64,000 nucleotides of DNA, taken from positions 7,130,001 to 7,194,000 of the forward strand of contig NZ_CP109430.1 in assembly GCF_036250735.1 (NCBI RefSeq). The letters are read 5' to 3'. The DNA is from Streptosporangium sp. NBC_01495 (GTDB lineage: Bacteria; Actinomycetota; Actinomycetes; Streptosporangiales; Streptosporangiaceae). The position numbers and the translations under genes are program-made. This document shows, in pieces, positions 34,587 through 42,514 of this stretch; the stretch's first letter is position 1, and every line of letters starts with the position of its first letter. The notes under the pieces were generated by a model. The model did no database searches and had not been told where the DNA came from. It saw nothing but the letters and a program-made list of their open reading frames with translations.

Positions 34587-35525
34587 TCAGACGCGTAGAG
34601 CGCGCCTGAACGGAAGCCGTACGGCGCTCGCCGCGACGGCGGCGATGATGATCACGCCCTGGACCGCGAACTCCAGGGCCCCCGAGATCCCGTACAGGTT
34701 GAGCAGGGTGAACAGCGCTTCGAGGGTGAAGGCCCCGGCCATCGCGGCGACCACGGAGCCGCGCCCGCCGCCGAGCGCCACGCCGCCGAGGACGACGGCC
34801 GTGATGGCCTGGAACTCCAGACCCTGTCCGACCTGGGCCGAGACCCCCGCGAATCCGCCGAGCAGGATGCCCGCGACGGCCGCGGCCAGGCCGGAGAGGA
34901 CGAAGGCGGCGATCCGGGTCCGGTCGACCCGGACCCCGGACAGCCCGGCCGCGCGTTCGTTGTCACCGGTGGCGATGAGCCGCTTGCCGAAGTCGGAGCG
35001 CATGAGGAGGATCGCCGCGGTGCCCGCGGCCAGGAGGATGAGCACCGACCAGGGCACCGGGCCGAGGTCTTTGCGGCCGAACATCCTGAACGTCTCCGAC
35101 AGCGCGCCGCGCGGGGCACCGCCGGTCCACAGGAACACCGCGCCGGACAGCACGAGCATCATGCCGAGGGTGGTGATGAACGACGGCACCCGCAGCCCAG
35201 TGGTGATGACTCCGTTGGCGAGCCCGACCAGCAGCCCGATCACGATCAGCAGGGCCAGCACCGGCCAGGTCGCCTGCTCCTGCCCGTCGATCAGCCGGGC
35301 GGCCACCACGACCTGCACGGTGACCAGCGACCCGACCGACAGGTCGAACTCTCCGGAGACGATCACGAAGTACTGCCCGGCCGCCAGGATGACCAGCGGC
35401 GCGGCCCGCTTGAGGAAGGCGAGGAACCCGGCGGGCTCCAGGAAGAACGGGTTGGCCACGGCGATCAGTACCAGCAGCACCGCCAGCACGGCCAGGATCG
35501 GCCCCATGGACCTGAGGGCTCTCAT
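34587..35525 (-). CDS. Sugar ABC transporter permease 2 (RbsC-like)
   Basis: 312 aa. BPD_transp_2 family, about 8-10 helices. The conserved QYFVIVSGEFDLSVGSLVTV appears near residues 50-70, GLANGVITTGLRVPSFITTLGMM in the middle, and ITAVVLGGVALGGGRGSVV near the end. Start ATG 35525, with GGAGGCGATCCCG upstream. It pairs with permease 1 (35604-36647). The start lies in the first copy of a 41-bp triplicated junction, so two 14-codon mini-ORFs separate it from permease 1. Confidence 0.9.
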   Translation of the reverse strand: MRALRSMGPILAVLAVLLVLIAVANPFFLEPAGFLAFLKRAAPLVILAAGQYFVIVSGEFDLSVGSLVTVQVVVAARLIDGQEQATWPVLALLIVIGLLVGLANGVITTGLRVPSFITTLGMMLVLSGAVFLWTGGAPRGALSETFRMFGRKDLGPVPWSVLILLAAGTAAILLMRSDFGKRLIATGDNERAAGLSGVRVDRTRIAAFVLSGLAAAVAGILLGGFAGVSAQVGQGLEFQAITAVVLGGVALGGGRGSVVAAMAGAFTLEALFTLLNLYGISGALEFAVQGVIIIAAVAASAVRLPFRRALRV

Positions 35526-35566
35526 CGGGATCGCCTCCGGGCGCCGCGGCGGGCGTGGACGGTCAT
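35522..35566 (-). CDS. 14-codon mini-ORF 2 linking the permease genes
   Basis: ATG 35566 to TGA 35522 encodes MTVHARRGARRRSR. The ATG overlaps the stop of the previous mini-ORF as ATGA, and its stop overlaps the ATG of permease 2 as ATGA. GGAGGCGATCCCG precedes it at the right distance. It is a copy of the end of permease 1 plus the start region. Probably a translational relay; peptide function doubtful. Confidence 0.45.
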   Translation of the reverse strand: MTVHARRGARRRSR

Positions 35567-35607
35567 CGGGATCGCCTCCGGGCGGTACGGCAGGCGTGGA
35601 CGGTCAT
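35563..35607 (-). CDS. 14-codon mini-ORF 1 linking the permease genes
   Basis: ATG 35607 to TGA 35563 encodes MTVHACRTARRRSR. Its ATG overlaps the permease 1 stop as ATGA and its stop overlaps the ATG of mini-ORF 2. The C-terminal residues RTARRRSR equal the end of permease 1, showing its origin by tandem duplication. Confidence 0.45.
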   Translation of the reverse strand: MTVHACRTARRRSR

Positions 35608-36647
35608 CGGGATCGCCTCCGGGCGGTACGGCGGGCGTAGACGGCCACGGCGGCGACGATGACCACGCCGCGGACCACGTCCTTGAAGAACGCGTTGACC
35701 TCCAGCTGGTTGAAGACGCTGTCGAGCACGGCGAGCAGCAGCACCCCGCCGACCGTCCCCGCGACCCCGCCCCGGCCCCCGGCCAGCGCCGTGCCGCCGA
35801 GGACCACCGCGGCGATCGACTCCAGGTCGTAGCCGCCGTCGGTGCCGACCGTGGGCGCGCCCGCGCCGAGCCTGCTCGCGAGCAGCAGCCCGGCGACGCC
35901 CGCGCAGACCGAGCACAGGACGTGCGCGGCGATGACGACCCTGCCGGTCCGCACGCCGGACAGCCGGGCCACCTCCTCGTCCCCGCCGACCGCGTAGATC
36001 CGGTACCCGAGCCTCGTACGGCGCAGCAGGAACCAGACGGCGACCGCGACGGCGGCCCAGAGCAGCGCCGAGACCGGGACCGGCCCGATCCTGTCGTAGC
36101 CGAGCCGCTGGAAGGACTCGGGCACGCTGCCCGCAGGCCCGTCGTAGAGGTGGTCCACGACCCCCTTGACGATCAGCGCCGTGCCGAGGGTCGCGATGAA
36201 GGCGTGTACGTGCAGCCGGGTGATCACCAGGCCGTTGACCAGCCCGATCAGCGCGCTCACCGCGAGCACCGCCGCGACGCCGGGGACGATCCCGCCGTCC
36301 TGCCCGGCCATGATCTCGGCCGCGACGAGCGAGGTGAGGCTGATCAGGTACGCCACCGACAGGTCCAGCGAGCCGACCAGGATCGCCAGCGTCTGCCCCA
36401 CCGCGACGATGCCCAGCGCGGCCGAACGCTGCTGGATGCCGACGACGGTCTCCAGCGTGAGGAAGTCTCCCCCGTCGAAGGCCACCAGCACCCACCCGAC
36501 GAGCATGACCCCGGCCAGGGCCAGGTAGATGACCTGGGTCGAGCCGACGCGGCCCGCCAGGGCGCGCCGTCCCCCGCCCCCCGGCGGGACGGGGGCGGTG
36601 GGCGCGGCGGTGCCGGGCGCGGCCACGGGCCGGCCCCGGCCGGTCAC
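35604..36647 (-). CDS. Sugar ABC transporter permease 1 (RbsC-like)
   Basis: 347 aa. An N-terminal 35-residue hydrophilic tail is followed by a BPD_transp_2 core with GQTLAILVGSLDLSVAYLIS near residues 100-120, GLVNGLVITRLHVHAFIATLG, and IAAVVLGGTALAGGRGGVAG near the end. ATG 36647 overlaps the ATPase stop as ATGA. With permease 2 it should form a heterodimeric channel, as in galactofuranose and other two-permease ribose-type systems. Confidence 0.9.
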   Translation of the reverse strand: MTGRGRPVAAPGTAAPTAPVPPGGGGRRALAGRVGSTQVIYLALAGVMLVGWVLVAFDGGDFLTLETVVGIQQRSAALGIVAVGQTLAILVGSLDLSVAYLISLTSLVAAEIMAGQDGGIVPGVAAVLAVSALIGLVNGLVITRLHVHAFIATLGTALIVKGVVDHLYDGPAGSVPESFQRLGYDRIGPVPVSALLWAAVAVAVWFLLRRTRLGYRIYAVGGDEEVARLSGVRTGRVVIAAHVLCSVCAGVAGLLLASRLGAGAPTVGTDGGYDLESIAAVVLGGTALAGGRGGVAGTVGGVLLLAVLDSVFNQLEVNAFFKDVVRGVVIVAAVAVYARRTARRRSR

Positions 36648-38116
36648 GACGACACCTCACCGGCCGCCAGACGCATGACGGCCTCCTCGGAGCAACCCGC
36701 CGGGAGCGCCCCGGCGACGCGGCCGTCGCGCATCACGACGACGCGGTCGCTCATGCCGATCAGCTCGGGAAGCTCGGACGAGATCATCATGATCGCCATT
36801 CCGTCCTCCGCCAGGCCGCGCATCAGGTCGTGGATGGCGGCCTTGGCCCCCACGTCGACTCCGCGCGTGGGCTCGTCGAAGATCAGGACCTTCGGCGCCA
36901 CGGTCATCCACTTGGCCAGCACGACCTTCTGCTGGTTGCCGCCGGACAGGTAGCGGACCTCCTGGTCGGGGCGGGGCGGGTGGAGCCGTACCGCCTCCAG
37001 GAGTTCGAGGACGCCGGTACCGCCGGTCCCGCCGATCCGGCCGCCGTTGCCGATCCTGCGCACCGAGCGGGAGACCAGCAGGGCGTTGTCCCGTACGGAC
37101 TGGCGCAGCGCGAGCCCCTCGGCCTTGCGGTCCTCGTTCACCAGGCCGATCCCGGCGGCTACGGCCTGCCGTACCGACACCGGTCGCAGCGGGCTCATCG
37201 TGCCGCGCGTGAACGGCTCGGCCCCGAAGAGGGCCTTGGCCAGCTCGGTGCGGCCCGACCCCTGTAGGCCGGCCACCCCGAGGATCTCGCGTTCGCGCAG
37301 TTCGAGGTCGATCCCGTCGAGCACGGCGTTGCCGCCGCCGCGCACGCTGAGCCGCACCTCCCCCGGCTCGGCGCCCCTGGCGGGGAAGTAGGTGCCGAGG
37401 TCGCGGCCGACCATCAGCCGGACCAGCTCGTCGGAGGTGATCCCGGTGGTGTCCGCGGTCCTGACGAGCGCGCCGTCCTTCAGGACCGTCACCCGGGTGG
37501 ACAGGTCGAAGACCTCTCGCAGCCGGTGGGAGATGTAGAGGACGGCGATCCCCCGCTCGCGCAGGCGGGCCACCAGCCGGTAGAGCAGTTCCACCTCGTG
37601 TCCGGCCAGCGCCGCCGTGGGCTCGTCCATCACGATGATCCGGGCGTCCTGGGAGAGCGCCTTGACGATCTCCACGACCTGCTGCTGGGCGATGGAGAGG
37701 TGGCGGACCAGGTCGCGGGAGGCGAAGGAGGTCTCGCCGAGTTCCTGGAGCAGCCGGGTGGTGGCGGTCTCCATCGCCTCCCTGTCGACCAGCCCCCGCC
37801 GGACGGGCTCGCGGCCCAGGAAGACGTTCTCGGCGACGCTGCGCTCGGGCAGCAGGTTGAACTCCTGGTAGATGATCGCGACCCCGGCGCGCTGGGCCTC
37901 GACCGGGTGGGCGAAGGAGACCGGGGCGCCGTCGATCTCGACGGTGCCCTCGTCCGGGGCGTGTACCCCGGCGAGGACCTTCATCAGCGTGGACTTTCCG
38001 GCGCCGTTCTCTCCGACGACCGCGTGCACCTCTCCGGCGGCGACGTCCAGGTCGACCCCGCTCAGTACGCGGACCCCGAGAAAGCTCTTGGCGATACCGC
38101 GCATCCTCAGGATCAT
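36644..38116 (-). CDS. Sugar ABC transporter ATP-binding protein (RbsA/MglA-like)
   Basis: 490 aa with two fused ATPase domains. Domain 1 has Walker A GENGAGKST near residue 37, signature LSIAQQQ and Walker B IIVMDEPTAAL. Domain 2 has a degenerate Walker A (GLQGSGRTELAKALFG), signature YLSGGNQQKVVLAKW and Walker B LIFDEPTRGVDVG. This asymmetry is typical of RbsA. It is the first gene of the five-gene sugar operon and is divergent from a ROK regulator. Confidence 0.93.
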   Translation of the reverse strand: MILRMRGIAKSFLGVRVLSGVDLDVAAGEVHAVVGENGAGKSTLMKVLAGVHAPDEGTVEIDGAPVSFAHPVEAQRAGVAIIYQEFNLLPERSVAENVFLGREPVRRGLVDREAMETATTRLLQELGETSFASRDLVRHLSIAQQQVVEIVKALSQDARIIVMDEPTAALAGHEVELLYRLVARLRERGIAVLYISHRLREVFDLSTRVTVLKDGALVRTADTTGITSDELVRLMVGRDLGTYFPARGAEPGEVRLSVRGGGNAVLDGIDLELREREILGVAGLQGSGRTELAKALFGAEPFTRGTMSPLRPVSVRQAVAAGIGLVNEDRKAEGLALRQSVRDNALLVSRSVRRIGNGGRIGGTGGTGVLELLEAVRLHPPRPDQEVRYLSGGNQQKVVLAKWMTVAPKVLIFDEPTRGVDVGAKAAIHDLMRGLAEDGMAIMMISSELPELIGMSDRVVVMRDGRVAGALPAGCSEEAVMRLAAGEVSS

Positions 38117-38399
38117 GGGGTTACCGTCCCCGCGTGAGGTCCACTCGTCAGGGATGTCAGGGATGTCAGGGTCAGGGGCTTCAAGGGCGTCAGGGATAGG
38201 GCGAACACATCCGAAAAGCCGGTTCCGACGACACAGGATGGCAATTGATTCGTCGGTAACCGCCCGATTTCCTCCATGTTTCCGGATGCTAAAGCGCTCT
38301 TATGGCGATGGTCAAGCAAAAGGATGTCACCATTTGGCATAATGGGGCTGGTAGATGGCCGAAGTCGCTTTGACTCAGTGGAAACAAGGAGTGTTGACT
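38117..38399. other. Divergent promoter region of sugar operon and ROK regulator
   Basis: No gene. GATGTCAGG-type 9-10 bp direct repeats lie at 38150-38175 near the operon start. The ROK side is AT-rich (38270-38345) and includes GGCATAATGG, a good -10 hexamer at 38337-38342. Confidence 0.5.
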
Positions 38400-39593
38400 G
38401 TGCGCATGCTTAGCGAAGCGAACGGTTCGATCGCCGGCGCGGGGGCGCTTCTCAACATCCTGCGCGACGGTCAGGCCAGAACGAGGGCCGAGTTGGTCCA
38501 GCTCACTGGGCTGGCCAGGTCCACCCTGGCCCAGCGTCTCGACGCTCTGCTGAGCCAACAGTGGATCATCCCGACGGAGGAGGCCATCTCCTCGGGAGGC
38601 CGTCCGGCCATCGCCTTCACGTTCAACCGCACCGCCCGCGTCGTCCTCTCCGCCGACCTCGGCGCCACCCACGCCCGGGTGGCGGTCACCGACCTCGGCA
38701 CCACGGTCCTGGCCGAGCGCGCGGCCGAGGTGTCGATAGACCGAGGCCCCGAGGAGACGCTCGGCTGGCTCCAGCGCACCTTCGAGGAGATGCTCGCCGA
38801 GACCGGTCACCGCCCGGACGAGATCTGCGGCATCGGCGTCGGCCTCCCAGGCCCGGTCGAGCACAGCTCGGGACGCCCGGTCAATCCGCCGATAATGCCT
38901 GGCTGGGATGGTTTCCCCGTCCCCGAGTGGCTCGGCTCGCGCCTCGGCGCCCCGGTGCTCGTCGACAACGACGTGAACATCATGGCGCTGGGCGAGCACT
39001 GGGCCGCCCGCCCCGAGGCCGACCACCTCATCTTCGTCAAGATCGGCACCGGCATCGGCTGCGGCATCATCAGCGACCGCCGCCTGCACCGGGGCGCCCA
39101 GGGCGCGGCCGGTGACATCGGGCACATCCGCGTGGCCTCGGCCCTGGGCACCGTCTGCCGCTGCGGCAACGTCGGCTGTCTGGAGGCCGTCGCCAGTGGC
39201 GCCGCCATGGCCGCCAAACTGTCCGCGGACGGGGTGGAGGCCGAGGACAGCCGCGACGTGGTCCGCCTCGTACGCGGCGGCAACACCCACGCCGTGCAGC
39301 TCATCCGGCAGGCGGGCCGCGAGGTCGGCGACGTGCTCGCCTCGATCGTCAACTTCTTCAACCCCTCGGTGATAGTGGTCGGCGGCGACATCTCCGAGGC
39401 CGGGGAGCAGGTGCTCGCCGGCCTCCGCGAGGTCATCTACAGCCGGTCGCTCCCCCTCGCCACCCAGCACCTGACGATCACCGCCAGCGAGCTGGGCGAC
39501 CGCGCGGGTGTGATCGGCGCCGCTGTCATGGTCATCGAGCACGTACTGGCCCCCGGCAGCGTCGACCGGTCCGTGTCCGTGCCCACCGTCTGA
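38400..39593 (+). CDS. ROK-family transcriptional regulator
   Basis: 397 aa. GTG 38400 is chosen because AAGGAG lies eight bases upstream; ATG 38355 is open but has a poorer site. N-terminal winged helix (RAELVQLTGLARSTLAQRLD, about 30-50). The ROK core has LSADLGATHARVAV (ATP motif), the zinc cysteines CRCGNVGCLEA near 260, and GVGLPGPV. It is divergent from the sugar ABC operon, so it probably represses that operon and releases on binding the sugar. Confidence 0.92.
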   Translation: MRMLSEANGSIAGAGALLNILRDGQARTRAELVQLTGLARSTLAQRLDALLSQQWIIPTEEAISSGGRPAIAFTFNRTARVVLSADLGATHARVAVTDLGTTVLAERAAEVSIDRGPEETLGWLQRTFEEMLAETGHRPDEICGIGVGLPGPVEHSSGRPVNPPIMPGWDGFPVPEWLGSRLGAPVLVDNDVNIMALGEHWAARPEADHLIFVKIGTGIGCGIISDRRLHRGAQGAAGDIGHIRVASALGTVCRCGNVGCLEAVASGAAMAAKLSADGVEAEDSRDVVRLVRGGNTHAVQLIRQAGREVGDVLASIVNFFNPSVIVVGGDISEAGEQVLAGLREVIYSRSLPLATQHLTITASELGDRAGVIGAAVMVIEHVLAPGSVDRSVSVPTV

Positions 39594-39771
39594 CCGTCCC
39601 CGCTGCTTGACCGGTGCGTGCCCGTGTCCTCCCGCCGCTCGACCGGTGCGTGCCCGTGTCCGCCGTCCGGCCGGCCCGTGTCCGTCCCCGTCGTCCGGCC
39701 GGCGCGGGTTCATCACCGCCGGGTGACCGGTCCCGCCGTCCGGCCGGTGCTCGTGGGACACTCGTCCGACC

Positions 39772-40275
39772 ATGAACGCCGAACCCGTAAGGACCGCCCG
39801 GCTCACGTTGGAGCCGCTCGCGGTGCACCACGCGGCCGAGATGGCCGAGGTGCTCGGTGATCCGGCCCTGCACGCCTTCATCGGCGGTTCGCCCGAGACC
39901 CCCCGGCAGCTCCGCGACCGCTATGCCCGCCTGGTCACCGCCCCTCCTCCCGGCCGGGACGAGTCGTGGCTCAACTGGGTGATCCGTCTCGACGACCCGG
40001 ACGGCGGCTCGGACCGGCTGGTCGGCTACGTCCAGGCGACCGTCACCCGTGACCGCGCAGTCGTGGCCTGGGTCGTGGGGACCCCATGGCAGGGCCGTGG
40101 CATCGCCGGGGAGGCGGCGGTCGCGCTCGTCGCCTGGCTCAGGGAGCACGGCACGGCCGTCATCGTCGCCACCATCCATCCCGACCACGCCGCCTCGTCG
40201 GCCGTGGCCCGTCGCGCGGGCCTGTCACCGACCGACGGCAGGGTGGACGGCGAGGTCGTCTGGAGATCCGGCTAG
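39772..40275 (+). CDS. GNAT-family N-acetyltransferase
   Basis: 167 aa. RimJ/RimL-like GNAT: RTARLTLEPLAVHHAAEMAE at the N-terminus, acetyl-CoA loop TPWQGRGIAGEAAVALVAWL (about 103-122), and C-terminal HAASSAVARRAGLSPT. Substrates of the family include protein N-termini and small amines; the one here is unknown. The 178 bases before it (39594-39771) contain CCGGTGCGTGCCCGTGTCC-like direct repeats and no gene. Confidence 0.87.
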   Translation: MNAEPVRTARLTLEPLAVHHAAEMAEVLGDPALHAFIGGSPETPRQLRDRYARLVTAPPPGRDESWLNWVIRLDDPDGGSDRLVGYVQATVTRDRAVVAWVVGTPWQGRGIAGEAAVALVAWLREHGTAVIVATIHPDHAASSAVARRAGLSPTDGRVDGEVVWRSG

Positions 40276-40389
40276 TCCGGGACCGGGTGTTCCCCGCGTG
40301 GAAGGGGGACGGATCTGAGTAGGAATGCTCAGGGGCGGCTGAGTGCGCGCGCCCTCCCCGAATTCCGCGATCTTCGAAATGCTCAGATC

Positions 40390-41124
40390 ATGAAATGGTG
40401 GATTTTCCTGGTCGCGCTCGTCACCACGGTGGTCGCGGCGTGGCTGCTCGTGTACGCCCACGTCCCGCTCTCCACGTTCCTGTCGCTCGGGCTCGGCGCG
40501 ATCAGCCTCGTCTGGCTGATCGTGCTCCTCACCCTGCCGTGGAACCTCTACTTCGGGGCACGCCAGGTCGTCCACGAGATCCACGTTTCCAGGGAGCGTG
40601 GCATCGCGGTGCCCGAGGGGCACGAGGCCGAGGCCCTGGAGATCGCCCGGCGGATGCGCCGGTTCGCCATCGGCGGGCACATCGTCTCGGCGGCGCTCCT
40701 GGCGGTCGTCACCTACTTCTCCGGCGCCTCGGTGGGCTACTACTTCGCCGGGTTCTACCTGCTGAGCACCGGCTTCCGCCCGGCGGGCGCCTACCTGTCC
40801 CACCTCCGCGAGCGGGTCACCACGCTGATGAGCGAGGCTCGCCACCCTCGCGAGGACATCGTCTCCCTCGTCGCCCGGGTGGACGGCCTGGCCGCCGAGG
40901 TGACCGCGCTGACCGAGTCGGCCGAGCGGCTCAGGGACTTCACCGAGACGCTCGGCGCCGACCTGCGGAACGGCGACGAGGCCCTGGAGCGCCGGATCAC
41001 CGGGCTCGCCCGACGTTTCGAGGACACCGTGGACGGCCTCACCGACAACCACGAGGTCATCACCGGGCTCAAGGCCTTCCTGCGCCTCGTCCGCGCCGAC
41101 GCCCACGGCCACGGCCACGCCTGA
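40390..41124 (+). CDS. Membrane protein with C-terminal coiled coil
   Basis: 244 aa. Two N-terminal helices (IFLVALVTTVVAAWLLVYA and LGLGAISLVWLIVLLTLPWN) are followed by a cytosolic stretch, then two more (IVSAALLAVVTYFSGASVGYY). The C-terminal 85 residues (REDIVSLVARVDGLAAEVTA onward) are amphipathic heptads predicted to form a coiled coil. It ends in a His/Gly tail. No family recognised. It lies next to the heptamer array. Confidence 0.72.
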   Translation: MKWWIFLVALVTTVVAAWLLVYAHVPLSTFLSLGLGAISLVWLIVLLTLPWNLYFGARQVVHEIHVSRERGIAVPEGHEAEALEIARRMRRFAIGGHIVSAALLAVVTYFSGASVGYYFAGFYLLSTGFRPAGAYLSHLRERVTTLMSEARHPREDIVSLVARVDGLAAEVTALTESAERLRDFTETLGADLRNGDEALERRITGLARRFEDTVDGLTDNHEVITGLKAFLRLVRADAHGHGHA

Positions 41125-41140
41125 CCGCCGTTCCGCGTAC

Positions 41141-41217
41141 AGCGGGAAGCGGGAAGCGGGAAGCGGGAAGCGGGAAGCGGGAAGCGGGAAGCGGGAAGCG
41201 GGAAGCGGGAAGCGGGA
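41141..41217. repeat. Perfect heptamer array AGCGGGA x 11
   Basis: Eleven uninterrupted copies of AGCGGGA (77 bp) lie between the membrane-protein gene and the original stop (41228) of the interrupted epimerase gene. A 7-bp unit is not a multiple of 3, so it is not coding. Such perfect arrays are prone to slippage. Confidence 0.97.
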
Positions 41218-41227
41218 TAGGACGCTC

Positions 41228-41266
41228 TCAGCGGGGGACCAGTTCCCGCGACGCGCTGAGCTCCCG
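41228..41266 (-). pseudogene. Detached 3' end of the NAD-epimerase gene
   Basis: Read from 41266, the sequence gives codons RELSASRELVPR and then TGA at 41228. Joined to CAG at 42602-42604 of the epimerase gene, it restores a natural C-terminus. It was separated by insertion of the TnpB element. Confidence 0.85.
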
Positions 41267-41420
41267 CTTGACATCCTCCCCCGTCTGAAGGCGGGGGATT
41301 CCAACGGCAACTACCCCATGGAGAGGAGGTCGCGTTGAGGTTCACGGTTCGCGGGCCCGCCCAACGGCGAGCCTCCCCGCGTAGCCACCGCGTGCCCCGC
41401 GGCGGTATCTCGGATGTTCC
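41267..41420 (-). ncRNA. Predicted omega-RNA (reRNA) scaffold of the TnpB element
   Basis: In characterised TnpB elements the guide RNA comes from the 3' end of tnpB through the right end, and the guide is the flanking DNA just beyond. Here that would run from inside tnpB to the TCAAG right end with its hairpin at 41278-41297. The predicted guide starts CGGGAGCTCAGCGCG at 41266. The 5' limit is a guess. Confidence 0.5.
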
Positions 41421-42504
41421 TGGCCGCGTTGACGTCGGCGTTGACCCGATGCCCGCAGCCCACACACGAGAAGAGCGCTTGGCTCTCGCGACTCTTCCCG
41501 GCGCGGTGCCCGCAGGCGTTGCAGGTCTGCGACGTGAAACGCGGATCGATCCTCCTAACCCGGCCCGGCGCCTTCTGCTCCAGCCGGGTCACGAGCCGCC
41601 CCCACCCGGCGGCGAGAATGCCCCGGTTCAGGCCCGCCTTCTGCCGAACGTGACGACCCGGCACCTCAAGGGTGCCCTTGGCCGACCGGGTCATCGCGGA
41701 GACCTTCAACGCCTCGACCGCGATCACCTCGAAACGGCGCGCCAGATCGGTCGAGGTCTTCTCCACCCAGTCCTTACGCCGATCGACCTCACGAGCCTTC
41801 AAACGGGCGATCGCGAGCTTCACCTTCGCGCGCCGGTTCGACCCGCGCCTGGCCCTGGCGAGCCTGCGCTGCAGCCTCAGCAGCCGTTTCCTCCCGGTGT
41901 CGCGCAGGGCGGGCACGCTCAGCAGCTCACCCGTGGACAGCGCGGCCGACACCGCCACCCCCCGGTCCACCCCGACGACCCCACCCGCACCCGGCGCGGG
42001 GATCGGCTCGGGAATCGCGGCGAACGCGACATGCCAGCGGCCCGCCGCATCCCGGGTGACCCGGTAGGACCTCGCCTGCGCGACGGGGCGCGACCAGCGA
42101 AACCGCACCCACCCCACTTTGGGGATCTTCACCTCGCCGACGTTGCGCGACACCCGGCGCATATCGTCCGGCTTGACCGCGACGATCCGGAAACCCTCGC
42201 CGCGTCCCCGGCTGCGCCAGGTGGGTCGCCGATGGGTTCTACCGAAGAAGTTGGACATGGCCTGGTGAAAGTCCTTGAGCGCCTGCTGCTGCACCGTCAC
42301 CGACCCGGCACCCAACCACTCGAACGCGGCCCGCGCCTCGGTGAGCTGACGACACTGCTCGGCGAACCCCGGCGCCGAGGCGCGTCCCGGTCTCCAGTGG
42401 GCGTGCTGCTCCAGCGCGAGATTCCACACAAACCGGGCATGCCCGCAATGCTCCAGCAACACCCGCTCCTGAGCGGGCGAGGGCTGAAGCCGAAAACGCG
42501 ACAC
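41311..42504 (-). CDS. tnpB: RNA-guided endonuclease TnpB
   Basis: 397 aa from GTG 42504. The N-terminal OrfB helix-turn-helix region (FRLQPSPAQERVLLEHCGHA) is followed by a RuvC-like core with all three acidic residues visible: VVGVDRGVAVSA, VIAVEALKVSAM and VNADVNAARNI. The zinc ribbon CNACG...CVGCG lies between the second and third. Length and motifs match active family members such as ISDra2 TnpB, so nuclease activity is plausible. It nicks or cuts DNA next to a transposon-associated motif using an RNA guide and helps keep the element in the genome. Confidence 0.93.
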   Translation of the reverse strand: MSRFRLQPSPAQERVLLEHCGHARFVWNLALEQHAHWRPGRASAPGFAEQCRQLTEARAAFEWLGAGSVTVQQQALKDFHQAMSNFFGRTHRRPTWRSRGRGEGFRIVAVKPDDMRRVSRNVGEVKIPKVGWVRFRWSRPVAQARSYRVTRDAAGRWHVAFAAIPEPIPAPGAGGVVGVDRGVAVSAALSTGELLSVPALRDTGRKRLLRLQRRLARARRGSNRRAKVKLAIARLKAREVDRRKDWVEKTSTDLARRFEVIAVEALKVSAMTRSAKGTLEVPGRHVRQKAGLNRGILAAGWGRLVTRLEQKAPGRVRRIDPRFTSQTCNACGHRAGKSRESQALFSCVGCGHRVNADVNAARNIRDTAAGHAVATRGGSPLGGPANREPQRDLLSMG

Positions 42505-42514
42505 GCCGACCAAC

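Larger units (their letters stand above)
35522..35645 (-). repeat. Three tandem copies of a 41-bp permease junction
   Basis: Copies at 35522-35562, 35563-35603 and 35604-35645 share TCATCGGGATCGCCTCCGGG followed by similar 3' halves. Each copy contains a stop (TGA), a ribosome binding site (GGAGGCGATCCCG) and an ATG overlapping the stop. Confidence 0.92.
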
